Part shown: positions 42,901 through 52,703 of the stretch, in pieces
Numbering within the stretch: the stretch's first letter is position 1
Layout: each line of letters starts with the position of its first letter
Origin: Halopseudomonas sabulinigri
GTDB taxonomy: Bacteria > Pseudomonadota > Gammaproteobacteria > Pseudomonadales > Pseudomonadaceae
Direction: 5' to 3'
Assembly (NCBI GenBank): GCA_011053055.1
Contig: DRHT01000052.1
Span: 1-64,000 of the forward strand
Length of the DNA: 64,000 bases
Notes under the pieces: generated by a model
What the model saw: the letters and a program-made list of their open reading frames with translations, nothing else
Database searches by the model: none
What the model was told of the DNA's origin: nothing
Position numbers and translations under genes: made by a program

Positions 42901-43803
42901 TTACTCGCTTTCTGCCCGATAGCGCTCTGCCTCGCCTGTCAACCAATCCCGAAACACCAGCAGCGCGGCCGACTCTGCCTTGCGTTCAGGGATAACCAAA
43001 AAATAACTGTTAGTGCTGTCGAAGCTGCGCTCGCAAGGGCTGATCAGGCGACCATCGGCCAGCTCCTGACGGATCAAGAAAGGCGGAATCAGCGCCACAC
43101 CCAAACCATGCATGGCCGCCTGCGCGAGCATGGAAAACAGCTCCAGCCGCGTGCCGTTCAGGTCGTGCTCTACGCGCATTTCGACTGCTGCGAACCATTG
43201 TCGCCAGGCGTAAGGCCGGGTTGTTTGCTGCAGTAGTGGCAAGTTAGCAATCTGCTCTGGGCTGAGCTGCTGTTGTGGCGCAATCAGCGCCGGACTGCAC
43301 ACTGGGATCGGCGACTCTTTCATCAAAAAATGCGTTTGCGTACCTGACCACTCGCCGTCACCAAAATAGATAGCAGCGTCGAACTCGGTATCCGCGAATA
43401 GAAAGGGGCGGGTGCGGTTAGTCAGGTTAACGGTAATTTGCGGATGCTGTTTAAGAAAGCCGCCGAGGCGTGGCAATAGCCATTGGGTACCAAAGGTAGG
43501 CACCAGCGCCAGCTCTAATGTGGCCGTCCCCTGGTTGCCCATTACCGACAGGGTGTCGCGTTCAACAGCATCCAAGCGGCTGGCAATACGCCGGCTGTAG
43601 GTTTGCCCAGCATCGGTCAGCTTGACTCCGCGGCGCGTGCGGCGGAATAACTGGATGTCGAGAAACTCTTCCAGGTTGGCTATCTGCCGGCACACCGCGC
43701 TCTGGGTCAGCGACAGTTCTTCCGCCGCCTTGGTAAAGCTTTCGTGGCGGGCAGAGGACTCAAAACAGATAAGGGCTTGAGTTGGCGGAATTTTGCGGCG
43801 CAT
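42901..43803 (-). CDS. gcdR: LysR family regulator of glutarate catabolism (GcdR-like)
   Basis: A 300-residue GcvA-type LysR protein: N-terminal winged helix (SFTKAAEELSLTQSAVCRQ) and a type-2 periplasmic-binding-like effector domain. It is divergent from gcdH, as in Pseudomonas, where GcdR activates glutaryl-CoA dehydrogenase genes in response to glutarate. The assignment rests on this context and the family, not on a diagnostic motif. The 238-base gap to gcdH is AT-rich and should contain its operator. Confidence 0.82.
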   Translation of the reverse strand: MRRKIPPTQALICFESSARHESFTKAAEELSLTQSAVCRQIANLEEFLDIQLFRRTRRGVKLTDAGQTYSRRIASRLDAVERDTLSVMGNQGTATLELALVPTFGTQWLLPRLGGFLKQHPQITVNLTNRTRPFLFADTEFDAAIYFGDGEWSGTQTHFLMKESPIPVCSPALIAPQQQLSPEQIANLPLLQQTTRPYAWRQWFAAVEMRVEHDLNGTRLELFSMLAQAAMHGLGVALIPPFLIRQELADGRLISPCERSFDSTNSYFLVIPERKAESAALLVFRDWLTGEAERYRAESE

Positions 43804-44041
43804 GGTCTATGCTGTCCTGATCATTAAAAGCCTTGAGTGTCGCCTTGGCGCTATTCTCGGAATGCTTAAAAATTGAGCTTAAAGACGAATTTTGCCGAAT
43901 ATCGCTGTTTCGGAATTCCAATTTAGCACAGGTTGTTGCGAAAAAGACGGTTGTTGCCCCCAGCCAGTCTGGTTAGCATCCATGTCATTCCACGCCCCGC
44001 TGGCCGGGTCGTTCCACCCAATAATTCAGATTGGAGTTTTC

Positions 44042-45226
44042 ATGTCCGCATCCAAAGCAAGTTTCAACTGGGAAGATCCATTGTTGCTAGACCAGCAACT
44101 GACTGAGGAAGAGCGCATGGTGCGTGACACTGCACGTCAGTACTGCCAGGACAAGTTGATGCCTCGGGTACTCAACTCGTTTCGTAACGAGCAGACCGAT
44201 GTTGAGATCTTCCGTGAAATGGGTGATCTAGGCCTGTTGGGTGCAACGATTCCGGAAGAATACGGCGGAAGCGGACTGAATTACGTGTGCTACGGCCTGA
44301 TTGCCCGTGAAGTGGAGCGTGTAGATTCCGGTTACCGCTCAATGATGAGCGTGCAGTCATCCTTGGTGATGGTGCCAATCAACGAGTTTGGTACTGAAGA
44401 GCAGAAGCAGAAGTATCTGCCCAAGCTGGCGTCTGGTGAGCACGTCGGCTGCTTTGGTCTGACCGAGCCGAACCACGGTTCTGATCCGGGTTCCATGATC
44501 ACTCGCGCACGTACCACTGAAGGCGGTTATCTGCTGAAAGGCGCCAAGATGTGGATTACTAACAGCCCCATCGCAGACGTCTTTGTGGTCTGGGCAAAAA
44601 CCGACGACGACGTGATTCGCGGTTTCATCCTGGAAAAAGGCTGGAAAGGCCTGAGCGCGCCAGCGATCAAAGGTAAGGTTGGCCTGCGTACCTCCATCAC
44701 CGGTGAAATCGTGATGGAAGATGTCTTCGTTCCGGAAGAAAACATGTTCCCGCACGTCACCGGCCTGAAAGGTCCGTTTACCTGCTTGAACTCTGCCCGT
44801 TACGGTATCTCCTGGGGCGCTCTGGGTGCTGCCGAGTTCTGCTGGCACACCGCTCGCCAGTACACCATGGACCGTATGCAGTTTGGCCGTCCGCTGGCGC
44901 AAACCCAGCTGGTACAGAAGAAGCTGGCTGACATGCAGACCGAAATCACGCTGGCGCTGCAAGGCTGCCTGCGCTTGGGCCGCATGAAAGATGAAGGCAC
45001 CGCAGCGGTAGAAATCACTTCGATCATGAAGCGTAACTCCTGCGGCAAATCGCTGGACATCGCCCGCGTTGCTCGCGACATGCTAGGCGGTAACGGTATC
45101 TCCGATGAGTACGGCGTAATTCGCCACGTGGTTAACCTGGAAGTGGTTAACACCTACGAAGGCACCCACGACGTACACGCGCTGATCCTGGGCCGTGCGC
45201 AGACCGGCTTGCAAGCGTTCTTCTAA
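44042..45226 (+). CDS. gcdH: Glutaryl-CoA dehydrogenase
   Basis: A 394-residue FAD enzyme that oxidises and decarboxylates glutaryl-CoA to crotonyl-CoA in lysine, glutarate and benzoate breakdown. The acyl-CoA dehydrogenase signatures [13 protein letters not shown] and the catalytic glutamate in [18 protein letters not shown] are present. ATG 44042 with GGAG five bases upstream gives the normal N-terminus; an in-frame start at 43892 would add 50 residues through the promoter and is rejected. A terminator and gcdG follow. Confidence 0.94.
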   Translation: MSASKASFNWEDPLLLDQQLTEEERMVRDTARQYCQDKLMPRVLNSFRNEQTDVEIFREMGDLGLLGATIPEEYGGSGLNYVCYGLIAREVERVDSGYRSMMSVQSSLVMVPINEFGTEEQKQKYLPKLASGEHVGCFGLTEPNHGSDPGSMITRARTTEGGYLLKGAKMWITNSPIADVFVVWAKTDDDVIRGFILEKGWKGLSAPAIKGKVGLRTSITGEIVMEDVFVPEENMFPHVTGLKGPFTCLNSARYGISWGALGAAEFCWHTARQYTMDRMQFGRPLAQTQLVQKKLADMQTEITLALQGCLRLGRMKDEGTAAVEITSIMKRNSCGKSLDIARVARDMLGGNGISDEYGVIRHVVNLEVVNTYEGTHDVHALILGRAQTGLQAFF

Positions 45227-45292
45227 GCCGCGCTACTTCGTGTAGCTAACCATTGGCCGGCGTTACGCTGGGTTAATGGTGGTCATCTGATC

Positions 45293-45325
45293 AGGGGTCG
45301 TCGGCATTTGCCTGCGGCCCCTTTT
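45293..45325 (+). terminator. Terminator between gcdH and gcdG
   Basis: AGGGGTCG (45293-45300) pairs with CGGCCCCT followed by TTTT. It lies between gcdH and gcdG, so gcdG may be expressed partly by readthrough. Confidence 0.65.
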
Positions 45326-45362
45326 CGTAACAGCTCTACTGCTTTTTCCTATAGGTGTTGAT

Positions 45363-46556
45363 ATGTCTGGTGCACTCGCCGGCCTCAAGGTGCTCGATCT
45401 TTCGCGCGTATTAGCCGGCCCCTGGGCCGGACAGATGCTGGCTGACCTGGGCGCTGATGTGGTCAAGGTTGAGCGGCCTGAGGTGGGCGACGATACCCGT
45501 GCCTGGGGGCCGCCTTACCTGCAGGATGCGGACGGCCGCGATACCTCTGAGGCTGCATATTTCTTGTCGGCGAATCGCAACAAACGCTCTATCACCATCG
45601 ACTTTACCCAGGCGGCAGGTCAGCAGCAGGTGCGTGAATTGGTTGCTGAGGCCGATGTGCTGATTGAGAACTTCAAGGTAGGCGGTTTGGCCGCCTATGG
45701 ACTGGATTACGCCAGTCTGCAGCAGCTTAATCCGCGTTTGATCTATTGCTCTATTACCGGCTTCGGCCAGACTGGGCCATACGCGAAACGGGCAGGTTAC
45801 GATTTTATGATTCAGGCCATGGGCGGTCTGATGAGTGTGACAGGCAAGGCAGCGGATGAAGAGGGCGGTGGGCCAGTCAAAGTGGGTGTGGCGCTGACCG
45901 ATATTCTCACCGGTCTGTACGCCAGTAATGCGGTATTGGCCGCACTGGCTGAGCGCGAGCGTAGCGGGCAGGGGCAATATATTGATCTGGCGCTGCTGGA
46001 TGTACAGGTGGCTTGCTTAGGCAATCAGGCGCTCAATTACCTCACCACCGGTGTGCCGCCCCAGCGGCTCGGTAACGCGCATCCGAATATTGTGCCTTAT
46101 CAGGATTTCCCGACCGCCGATGGCGATTTCATCCTGACGGTTGGCAACGACGGCCAGTTCCGACGCTTTTGCGAGGTGGCGGGCCATGCGGAGTGGGCCG
46201 ATGATGCGCGTTTCGCCAGCAATGCGCAGCGGGTTGCGCACCGAGCTGAGCTGGTTCCGTTGATCCGGCAGGCCACGGTGTTTCGCACCACCGCCGAGTG
46301 GATCATCGCGCTGGAGCAGGCCGGTGTGCCCTGCGGGCCGATCAATGATTTGGCGCAGGTATTTGATGATGCGCAGATCAAAGCGCGCGGTGTGCAGATC
46401 AGTCTGCCGCATGCGCTGTCTGGCGAAGTGAAACTGGTCGCCAACCCGATACGCTTATCGCGCACGCCGGTGGAATACCGCAGTGCGCCGCCGCTGCTGG
46501 GTGAGCACAACGCTGAAGTGCTCGGCGACTGGCTTGGCGGTACGGCAAAGCGCTGA
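45363..46556 (+). CDS. gcdG: CaiB/BaiF CoA-transferase, probable succinyl-CoA:glutarate CoA-transferase
   Basis: A 397-residue class III CoA-transferase. The N-terminal LKVLDLSRVLAGPWAGQMLADLGADVVKVE and GYDFMIQAMGGLM are typical, and the catalytic aspartate in VALTDILTG (about residue 180) is present. Placed after gcdH, it probably activates glutarate with succinyl-CoA, feeding GcdH. It is separated from gcdH by a likely terminator, so its level may be set apart from gcdH. Confidence 0.9.
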   Translation: MSGALAGLKVLDLSRVLAGPWAGQMLADLGADVVKVERPEVGDDTRAWGPPYLQDADGRDTSEAAYFLSANRNKRSITIDFTQAAGQQQVRELVAEADVLIENFKVGGLAAYGLDYASLQQLNPRLIYCSITGFGQTGPYAKRAGYDFMIQAMGGLMSVTGKAADEEGGGPVKVGVALTDILTGLYASNAVLAALAERERSGQGQYIDLALLDVQVACLGNQALNYLTTGVPPQRLGNAHPNIVPYQDFPTADGDFILTVGNDGQFRRFCEVAGHAEWADDARFASNAQRVAHRAELVPLIRQATVFRTTAEWIIALEQAGVPCGPINDLAQVFDDAQIKARGVQISLPHALSGEVKLVANPIRLSRTPVEYRSAPPLLGEHNAEVLGDWLGGTAKR

Positions 46557-46569
46557 TTAGGCTCTACTG

Positions 46570-47346
46570 TTAGTGCTTCGGTGAGCGCTCGCGGCGCTGC
46601 GAGCGGGCCAGGCGCACGCTTTCTTGCTGGCTCTGGTCCAGCACTTCTTGCACGTAGCTGATGTGTTCGCTAGCCAGGCGGCGAGCCTCATCGGCGCGTC
46701 CGTGCATGATCGCCTCAAACAATGCGCCATGCTGCGTGACCAGCATGCGGCGGCTTTCTTCGCGCAATGCATACATGCCGCCAATATTGGTCACCACATT
46801 GCGCTTGAGCAGATCGAACAGACCGCGAATGGTGTGCAGCAACACGATGTTGTGGCTGGCCTCGGCAATGGCTAGGTGAAAGCGCGCATCGGCCGCGCCT
46901 TCCTCCGTTCGGTTTGCTTTACTATCAGCGGCATAGCATGCCTGCAGCTTGTCATAAGCCGTTTGCAGGTGTTCACGATCCAGTTCGGTGGCGCGCATCG
47001 CAGCGTAATAGGCGCAGTCAGCTTCCAGCGTATGGCGAAATTCCAGTAAGTCGCGCTGCGCTTCCGGGCGACCTTCCAGCAGGCCCAGCAGCGGATCGCT
47101 AAAGCTGGAGCCCAGCGTTTCACTCACATAATTACCGCCACCCTGACGGCTGATCAGCAACCCCTTGGCAACCAGCTTCTGTACCGCTTCGCGCAGCGAC
47201 GGGCGCGACACGCCAAACTGCTCGGCCAGCGCGCGCTCTGCCGGCAGGCGTTCCCCCGGCTGCAGCGCACCTTCAAGAATCATGGTTTCCAGCTGCTCGA
47301 CGATGTTGTCAGACAGTCGCCGCTGACGAATGTGACCCACTTCCAT
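46570..47346 (-). CDS. lldR: GntR/FadR family regulator of lactate use
   Basis: A 258-residue regulator. The N-terminal winged helix includes LPAERALAEQFGVSRPSLREAV, and the C-terminal FCD domain is helical and probably binds L-lactate at a metal site. It lies divergent from lldP, with one palindrome next to each start (47358-47370 and 47493-47515), the arrangement known for LldR. ATG 47346 has AAGGA seven bases upstream; the 33 residues before it in the frame are discarded. Confidence 0.9.
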   Translation of the reverse strand: MEVGHIRQRRLSDNIVEQLETMILEGALQPGERLPAERALAEQFGVSRPSLREAVQKLVAKGLLISRQGGGNYVSETLGSSFSDPLLGLLEGRPEAQRDLLEFRHTLEADCAYYAAMRATELDREHLQTAYDKLQACYAADSKANRTEEGAADARFHLAIAEASHNIVLLHTIRGLFDLLKRNVVTNIGGMYALREESRRMLVTQHGALFEAIMHGRADEARRLASEHISYVQEVLDQSQQESVRLARSQRRERSPKH

Positions 47347-47357
47347 GCCTGTTCCTT

Positions 47358-47370
47358 TTGGTCTTACCAA
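47358..47370. promoter_or_regulatory. LldR/FadR-type operator next to the lldR start
   Basis: TTGGTCTTACCAA, a near-perfect TTGGT-N3-ACCAA site just upstream of the lldR ribosome site. It should allow autoregulation and, with the stronger site at 47493, DNA looping across the promoters. Confidence 0.7.
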
Positions 47371-47492
47371 TCTGCGAATTCTGTCTGGCTTGAGCGCGTT
47401 GAGCAAGCCTTGGGCTAAACCCCATATACCAAAGTCTACATTCACAAGTTTGACAGCGGGCTGATGCTTTTTTAATCTGACTGCCCTGAATT

Positions 47493-47515
47493 GTAAATTG
47501 GTATTACCAATTTAC
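47493..47515. promoter_or_regulatory. LldR/FadR-type operator before lldP
   Basis: A perfect 23-bp palindrome centred on TTGGTATTACCAA, with ten further matched bases outside the core. It lies 48 bases before the lldP start codon and matches the TTGGT-N3-ACCAA operator of LldR. It should repress the lldPD-dld operon in the absence of lactate. Confidence 0.85.
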
Positions 47516-47562
47516 GTAAGCCACTGCAGAACAACAACTAGAAACCCCTACAGGAGCTCCCC

Positions 47563-49257
47563 ATGTCATCTGGATTTCTGGCCTTGCTGGCCTTCACTCC
47601 CATCTTGCTGGCGAGCATTTTACTGGTGGGGCTGCGCTGGCCTGCGCGGCGCGCCATGCCGCTGGTGTATTTGGTCAGTGCGCTGATCGCGCTGTACGGC
47701 TGGGACATGAGCTTCAACCGCGTAATGGCCTCTACACTGCAGGGGCTGGTGGTCACCCTCGGTCTGCTGTGGATCATCTTCGGTGCCATCTTGCTACTCA
47801 ATACGCTTAAACATTCTGGTGGCATCGCCGTGATTCGCGCGGGCTTTACCACCATTAGTCCTGATCCTCGTATTCAGGCGATCATCATTGCCTGGCTGTT
47901 TGGTTGCTTCATTGAAGGTGCATCCGGTTTTGGTACTACAGCTGCCATTGCTGCGCCGCTGCTGGTCGCGATCGGCTTCCCGGCCATGGCGGCGGTGTTG
48001 ATGGGCATGTTGGTACAAAGCACGCCAGTGTCCTTTGGCGCGGTGGGTACACCCATTGTGGTGGGCATTACCACCGGGCTGGATAACGCCACCATCAGCC
48101 AGCAGCTGATTGCCAACGGCTCCAGCTGGGAGGCCTACCTGCAACTGATCACCAGCCAGGTCGCCATCATCCATGCGCTGGTGGGCACTATCATGCCGCT
48201 GATCATGGTCATCATGCTGGTGCGCTTTTTCGGCCGGGAGAAGAGCTGGCGTGCTGTGTTTGAGGTGCTGCCTTTTGCGTTGTTCGCTGGCTTGGCGATG
48301 ACCATTCCCTATGTGCTGACCGGCATCTGGCTGGGCCCGGAGTTTCCCTCGCTGGTCGGCGGCCTGGTCGGTCTGGCAGTGGTTACCACTGCGGCGCGTG
48401 CCGGTTTTCTGGTGCCCAAAAACATCTGGTCGTTTGCGGACCGCAAGGACTGGCCCGCCGAGTGGATAGGCACCATCGAAATGAAGCTCGATGAGCTGAC
48501 CGCTCGCCCTATGAGCAGCTTTCGGGCATGGCTACCTTACCTTTTGGTTGGCGTCATTCTAGTAATCAGCCGGGTGTTCCCCGAGGTTACGGCGCTGTTC
48601 AAGTCGATCTCGTTCAGCGCCAACGATCTGCTCGGCGAGGCGGGCGTTAGCGCTGGCGTTCAGCCGCTCTACTTGCCAGGCGGTATTCTGGTGATGGTTG
48701 TGCTGATGACCTTCTTTTTGCACCGCATGCAGCTGCGTGACCTGGGCAATGCGGTCAAGGAGTCAGGGGGTGTGTTGTTGAGCGCCGGTTTTGTACTGCT
48801 GTTTACCGTACCTATGGTGCGTATCCTGATTAACTCAGGTGTTAACGCGACCGATCTGCCCAGCATGCCGATTGTGATGGCGCGCTATGTGGCAGACAGC
48901 GTGGGCGGCATCTATCCGCTGTTTGCGCCCGCCATTGGCGCGCTGGGTGCTTTCCTAGCTGGCTCCAACACGGTATCCAACATGATGTTCAGCCAGTTTC
49001 AGTTTGGCGTTGCTCAGAACCTGGGGCTGTCGACGGCATTGGTCGTAGCGGGTCAGGCCATTGGCGCCGCAGCGGGTAACATGATTGCGATTCACAACGT
49101 AGTAGCCGCATCGGCTACTGTCGGCTTGCTGGGGCGCGAAGGCACCACTTTGCGCCGCACTATCTGGCCGACGCTTTACTATGTGCTGGCCACGGGGCTG
49201 ATCGCGCTGTTTGCGGTTTATGTGCTCAACGTCAACGATCCGCTGCTGGCCGGCTGA
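47563..49257 (+). CDS. lldP: L-lactate permease
   Basis: A 564-residue inner-membrane transporter with twelve or more helices, matching the LctP/LldP family in length. ATG 47563 has AGGAG a few bases upstream (acaggagctcccc). The characteristic ASGFGTTAAIAAPLLVA and GSNTVSNMMFSQFQF segments are present. It imports lactate and glycolate with protons. First gene of the lldP-lldD-dld operon under LldR. Confidence 0.94.
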   Translation: MSSGFLALLAFTPILLASILLVGLRWPARRAMPLVYLVSALIALYGWDMSFNRVMASTLQGLVVTLGLLWIIFGAILLLNTLKHSGGIAVIRAGFTTISPDPRIQAIIIAWLFGCFIEGASGFGTTAAIAAPLLVAIGFPAMAAVLMGMLVQSTPVSFGAVGTPIVVGITTGLDNATISQQLIANGSSWEAYLQLITSQVAIIHALVGTIMPLIMVIMLVRFFGREKSWRAVFEVLPFALFAGLAMTIPYVLTGIWLGPEFPSLVGGLVGLAVVTTAARAGFLVPKNIWSFADRKDWPAEWIGTIEMKLDELTARPMSSFRAWLPYLLVGVILVISRVFPEVTALFKSISFSANDLLGEAGVSAGVQPLYLPGGILVMVVLMTFFLHRMQLRDLGNAVKESGGVLLSAGFVLLFTVPMVRILINSGVNATDLPSMPIVMARYVADSVGGIYPLFAPAIGALGAFLAGSNTVSNMMFSQFQFGVAQNLGLSTALVVAGQAIGAAAGNMIAIHNVVAASATVGLLGREGTTLRRTIWPTLYYVLATGLIALFAVYVLNVNDPLLAG

Positions 49258-49272
49258 AGCCCAGTTTGAGCG

Positions 49273-49297
49273 CGCCCCGGTACTAACCGGGGCGTTT
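49273..49297 (+). terminator. Hairpin between lldP and lldD
   Basis: CGCCCCGGT (49273-49281) pairs perfectly with ACCGGGGCG (49286-49294) around ACTA, followed by only TTT. It resembles an attenuator or mRNA-stability element inside the operon rather than a full terminator. Confidence 0.6.
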
Positions 49298-49325
49298 GCC
49301 GTACAAGTGAACACGGGACACCCAC

Positions 49326-50465
49326 ATGATCATTTCTGCCTCTACCGATTACCGTGCAGCCGCCAAGCGCCGCTTGCCGCCGTTCCTTTTTCATTACATC
49401 GATGGCGGTGCTTACGCTGAGTACACGCTCAAGCGCAATGTTGACGATCTGGCTGCCATTGCCCTGCGTCAGCGGGTGCTGAACAACATGTCCGAGTTGA
49501 GCCTGGAGACGCAGTTGTTTGGCGAGACCCTGGCCATGCCGGTTGCGCTCGCGCCGGTTGGTTTGACGGGCATGTACGCACGCCGGGGTGAGGTGCAGGC
49601 AGCCCGTGCGGCCGAGGCCAAGGGCATTCCCTTTACCCTGTCCACGGTATCGGTTTGCCCGATTGAAGAGGTCGCGCCAGCTATTCAGCGGCCCATGTGG
49701 TTCCAGCTCTATGTGTTGAAAGATCGCGGCTTTATGAAGAATGCTTTGGAGCGAGCGAAGGCCGCAGGTGTAACCACCCTGGTGTTTACCGTCGATATGC
49801 CCGTGCCTGGCGCACGTTACCGTGATGCACATTCGGGTATGAGCGGCCCGAACGCTGCACTGCGCCGCATGCTGCAGGCGTGTACCCATCCGCGTTGGGC
49901 GCTCGACGTAGGGCTGCTCGGCAAACCGCACGACCTGGGCAATATCTCGGCCTATCGCGGTAACCCGACCGGGCTGGCGGACTATATCGGCTGGCTGGGT
50001 GCGAATTTCGACCCGTCGATCTGCTGGAAAGATCTGGAATGGATTCGCGAATATTGGGACGGCCCTATGGTGATCAAAGGCATTCTGGATGCCGATGATG
50101 CGCGTGATGCCGTGAGCTTTGGTGCCGACGGCATTGTGGTGTCCAACCACGGCGGCCGTCAGCTCGACGGCGTGCTTTCCACTGCCCGCGCGCTGCCAGC
50201 GATTGCAGACGCAGTAAAAGGCCAAATCAAGATTTTTGCTGACTCCGGTGTGCGCACTGGACTGGATGTCGTGCGCATGCTGGCGCTGGGTGCCGACTGC
50301 GCCATGCTGGGCCGTGCCTTTATCTATGCACTGGCCGCCGATGGGGAAGCCGGGGTAGCGAACCTGCTGGATCTGATCGACAAGGAAATGCGCGTCGCCA
50401 TGGTGCTCACGGGCGCCAAGACGATAGCTGATATCAATACCGACATGCTGGTACGTGCCTTATGA
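49326..50465 (+). CDS. lldD: L-lactate dehydrogenase (FMN-dependent, quinone-linked)
   Basis: A 379-residue FMN enzyme of the glycolate oxidase/L-lactate dehydrogenase family at the membrane. The N-terminal FHYIDGGAY, the catalytic histidine in [11 protein letters not shown], and the arginine in the same loop are intact. It oxidises L-lactate to pyruvate and passes electrons to quinone. Its TGA overlaps the dld start by four bases. Confidence 0.95.
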   Translation: MIISASTDYRAAAKRRLPPFLFHYIDGGAYAEYTLKRNVDDLAAIALRQRVLNNMSELSLETQLFGETLAMPVALAPVGLTGMYARRGEVQAARAAEAKGIPFTLSTVSVCPIEEVAPAIQRPMWFQLYVLKDRGFMKNALERAKAAGVTTLVFTVDMPVPGARYRDAHSGMSGPNAALRRMLQACTHPRWALDVGLLGKPHDLGNISAYRGNPTGLADYIGWLGANFDPSICWKDLEWIREYWDGPMVIKGILDADDARDAVSFGADGIVVSNHGGRQLDGVLSTARALPAIADAVKGQIKIFADSGVRTGLDVVRMLALGADCAMLGRAFIYALAADGEAGVANLLDLIDKEMRVAMVLTGAKTIADINTDMLVRAL

Positions 50466-52195
50466 GCGCTGTAAACACCCCCCAACGTAGCGAATTGCTG
50501 GAGCACTTTCTGGCCCTGGTAGGGCAGCGTCACGTACTGACCGGCGACCAGCAGACCCGGCGGTTTCGCAAGGGTCATCGCACGGGTGAAGGGCAGGTAC
50601 TGGCGGTAGTACAACCCGGTACGCTGCTGGAGCAATGGAAGGTGTTAGAAGCCGCAGTCGCGGCCGATTGCATCGTCATCATGCAGGCCGCCAACACCGG
50701 CCTGACCGGCGGCTCCACGCCGGATGGCGACAACTACGAGCGCGATATTGTGCTGATCAGCACTCGGCGGTTGGATGGCGTGCAGCTGGTTAATCAGGGC
50801 GAGCAGGTGGTGTGTTTGCCCGGCGCCACGCTGGATCGGCTGGAACGGGAGCTGGCGCCGCTGGGCCGTGAACCGCATTCGGTGATTGGCTCCTCCTGCA
50901 TCGGCGCCTCGGTGCTCGGCGGCGTGTGTAATAACTCCGGCGGTGCTCTGGTACGCCGTGGCCCGGCGTACACCGAGCTGGCGCTCTATGCGCAGGTACA
51001 GGCCGATGGCAGCCTGACGCTGGTCAATCATCTGGGTATCGAGTTGGGCGACAGCCCGGAAGAGATTCTCACGCGTTTACAGAAAGGCGACTACAGCCCG
51101 GCAGCCGTGCGCAACGAGGCCGCTAGCGCCTCCGATGCGGGCTATGCCGAGCATGTGCGCGATGTGGATGCCGATACCCCGGCGCGTTTCAATGCCGATC
51201 CCTCGCGGTTGTTTGAAGCCTCGGGTTCCGCTGGCAAGCTCTGCCTGTTTGCCGTGCGGCTGGATACCTTCGTCAAGGAGTCCAGCACCGTGTTCTATAT
51301 TGGCAGTAACGATCCACAGGATCTGACCGACCTGCGCCGCTACCTGCTGACCAGTCTGCCGAGCCTGCCCATCGCCGGTGAGTACATCCATCGCACCGCC
51401 TTCGACATTGGCGAGCGCTACGGCAAGGACACCTATCTGGTTATCGACCGCTTTGGCACCGCACGGGTCCCCACCGCTTTTGCGCTCAAGAGCCGCGTCG
51501 ATGGGTTATTTGAACGTGTGGGATTGCGTGGCGTCAGCGACCGCATCATCCAGAAACTCATGGACCTGCTGCCCAGCCACCTGCCAGCGCGCATGCGCGA
51601 ATACCGCGACCGATACGAGCATCACCTGCTGCTGCGCGTCTCTAACGACACCGCCGAACAGACGCGCGAGCATCTCAAGGGCTTTTTCGCCGGACGTGAC
51701 AGTGGCAGTTACTTTGAGTGCGATGAAGACGAAGGCCGCCGCGCCTTTCTGCACCGCTTCGCCATCGCCGGCGCCGCTATCCGTTACCGCGAAGTGCACC
51801 GAAAAGACGTGGAAGACATAGTCGCACTCGACATCGCCCTGCGCCGCAACGACCGCGAGTGGGTAGAAACCCTGCCGCCCGAGCTGGAACAGGACATGGT
51901 GCACAAGCTGTATTACGGTCACTTCTTCTGCCACGTCTTCCATCAGGATTACATCGTGCGCAAAGGCGTCGACCCACTCGCCATGGAGCACCGCATGTGG
52001 GCGCTACTGGACGAGCGCCGCGCCGAATACCCCGCCGAACACAACGTCGGCCACCTCTACGTCGCCAAACCCGCGCTGGCCGACTTCTACCGCGAACTCG
52101 ACCCAACCAACAGCTTCAATCCGGGTATTGGCCATACGTCCCGACAGCGGGGCTGGGGTGAGTGTTGTGGTGGGCATGACGGGGAGGCGGGTTGA
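50462..52195 (+). CDS. dld: D-lactate dehydrogenase (quinone-dependent, FAD, membrane-associated)
   Basis: A 577-residue FAD enzyme of the Dld type (E. coli 571). The FAD loop [12 protein letters not shown] and [19 protein letters not shown] are present, followed by the membrane-binding region. It oxidises D-lactate to pyruvate. Overlap with lldD at ATGA 50462 shows translational coupling. The C-terminus ends GGHDGEAG. Beyond it the accessory segment starts. Confidence 0.93.
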   Translation: MSAVNTPQRSELLEHFLALVGQRHVLTGDQQTRRFRKGHRTGEGQVLAVVQPGTLLEQWKVLEAAVAADCIVIMQAANTGLTGGSTPDGDNYERDIVLISTRRLDGVQLVNQGEQVVCLPGATLDRLERELAPLGREPHSVIGSSCIGASVLGGVCNNSGGALVRRGPAYTELALYAQVQADGSLTLVNHLGIELGDSPEEILTRLQKGDYSPAAVRNEAASASDAGYAEHVRDVDADTPARFNADPSRLFEASGSAGKLCLFAVRLDTFVKESSTVFYIGSNDPQDLTDLRRYLLTSLPSLPIAGEYIHRTAFDIGERYGKDTYLVIDRFGTARVPTAFALKSRVDGLFERVGLRGVSDRIIQKLMDLLPSHLPARMREYRDRYEHHLLLRVSNDTAEQTREHLKGFFAGRDSGSYFECDEDEGRRAFLHRFAIAGAAIRYREVHRKDVEDIVALDIALRRNDREWVETLPPELEQDMVHKLYYGHFFCHVFHQDYIVRKGVDPLAMEHRMWALLDERRAEYPAEHNVGHLYVAKPALADFYRELDPTNSFNPGIGHTSRQRGWGECCGGHDGEAG

Positions 52196-52286
52196 GAGTT
52201 GTTGGTGCTTTAGGCGACGGCCCTGTTTTCTGTCTGCCCACATTAAAGATCGGCATGATCGGCTGAAAGAAATACGGTAAAGCTAT

Positions 52287-52316
52287 GTAAAATGTAGCCC
52301 AGGAGCTACATTTTAC
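52287..52316. promoter_or_regulatory. Perfect inverted repeat upstream of an XRE regulator
   Basis: GTAAAATGTAGC (52287-52298) and GCTACATTTTAC (52305-52316) are perfectly complementary around six bases. It lies 37 bases before the XRE gene start and looks like its autoregulatory operator, possibly overlapping the promoter. The stem could also form in RNA. Confidence 0.65.
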
Positions 52317-52352
52317 GGTCTATATCTATTTTTTGATGCTCAAGGGCTACAA

Positions 52353-52622
52353 ATGACAACCCTCTACGACGTTTCTGCAATGCTCAAACAGGCGCGACGC
52401 GATGCGAACCTAAGCCAGGAAGCTTTGGCCCGCAGTGCCGGCGTATCGCGTTCAACAGTGGCGCGTATGGAAACAATGGCCAAGGGCGATATGAGCGTTT
52501 CTGCTTTGGTTCGTTTGCTGGAAGCGGCCGGATGCGAACTGAAGCTCATCAAGATCGGCCATCAGCGTACGATTGAAGACATCCTTGAAGAGCAACGATC
52601 AGGGCAAGGCTACGCCAATTAG
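52353..52622 (+). CDS. XRE-type helix-turn-helix regulator (HipB/antitoxin-like)
   Basis: An 89-residue DNA-binding protein. The helix-turn-helix is clear: LSQEALARSAGVSRSTVARME (split: LSQEALARSAG, VSRSTVARME). The C-terminal half, SALVRLLEAAGCELKLIKIG, is like HipB- and HigA-type antitoxins. No hipA follows; the next gene encodes a Fic protein. A perfect inverted repeat lies upstream. It could repress itself, or be an antitoxin that has lost its toxin, or a partner of Fic. Confidence 0.82.
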   Translation: MTTLYDVSAMLKQARRDANLSQEALARSAGVSRSTVARMETMAKGDMSVSALVRLLEAAGCELKLIKIGHQRTIEDILEEQRSGQGYAN

Positions 52623-52626
52623 ACAG

Positions 52627-52703
52627 TGAGCCGAATAATCGGCATTATCAGCTCATGTAATGAGCCGAATAGATTCGCTAATCGGCTCACAGATGAGCGA
52701 ATC
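52627..52703. promoter_or_regulatory. Multi-half-site operator region of the Fic gene
   Basis: The half-site TGAGCCGAAT occurs at 52627-52636 and 52661-52670 on the top strand. A related inverted copy (ATTCGCTAATCGGCTCA, 52673-52689) and a TGAGCGAATC copy at 52694-52703 overlap the Fic start. Four related half-sites in 77 bases suggest cooperative binding, perhaps by the winged helix at the C-terminus of the Fic protein itself. Confidence 0.6.

Noticed and set aside
44357-44962. A 201-codon leftward frame opposite gcdH
   Set aside because: Antisense of a clear acyl-CoA dehydrogenase.
49218-50225. A 335-codon leftward frame opposite lldD
   Set aside because: lldD has all catalytic motifs; the antisense frame has no domain.
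52660-52692. Earlier Fic start at 52660
   Set aside because: It would translate through the operator-like repeats and lacks a ribosome site; the later ATG fits the DUF4172 start.
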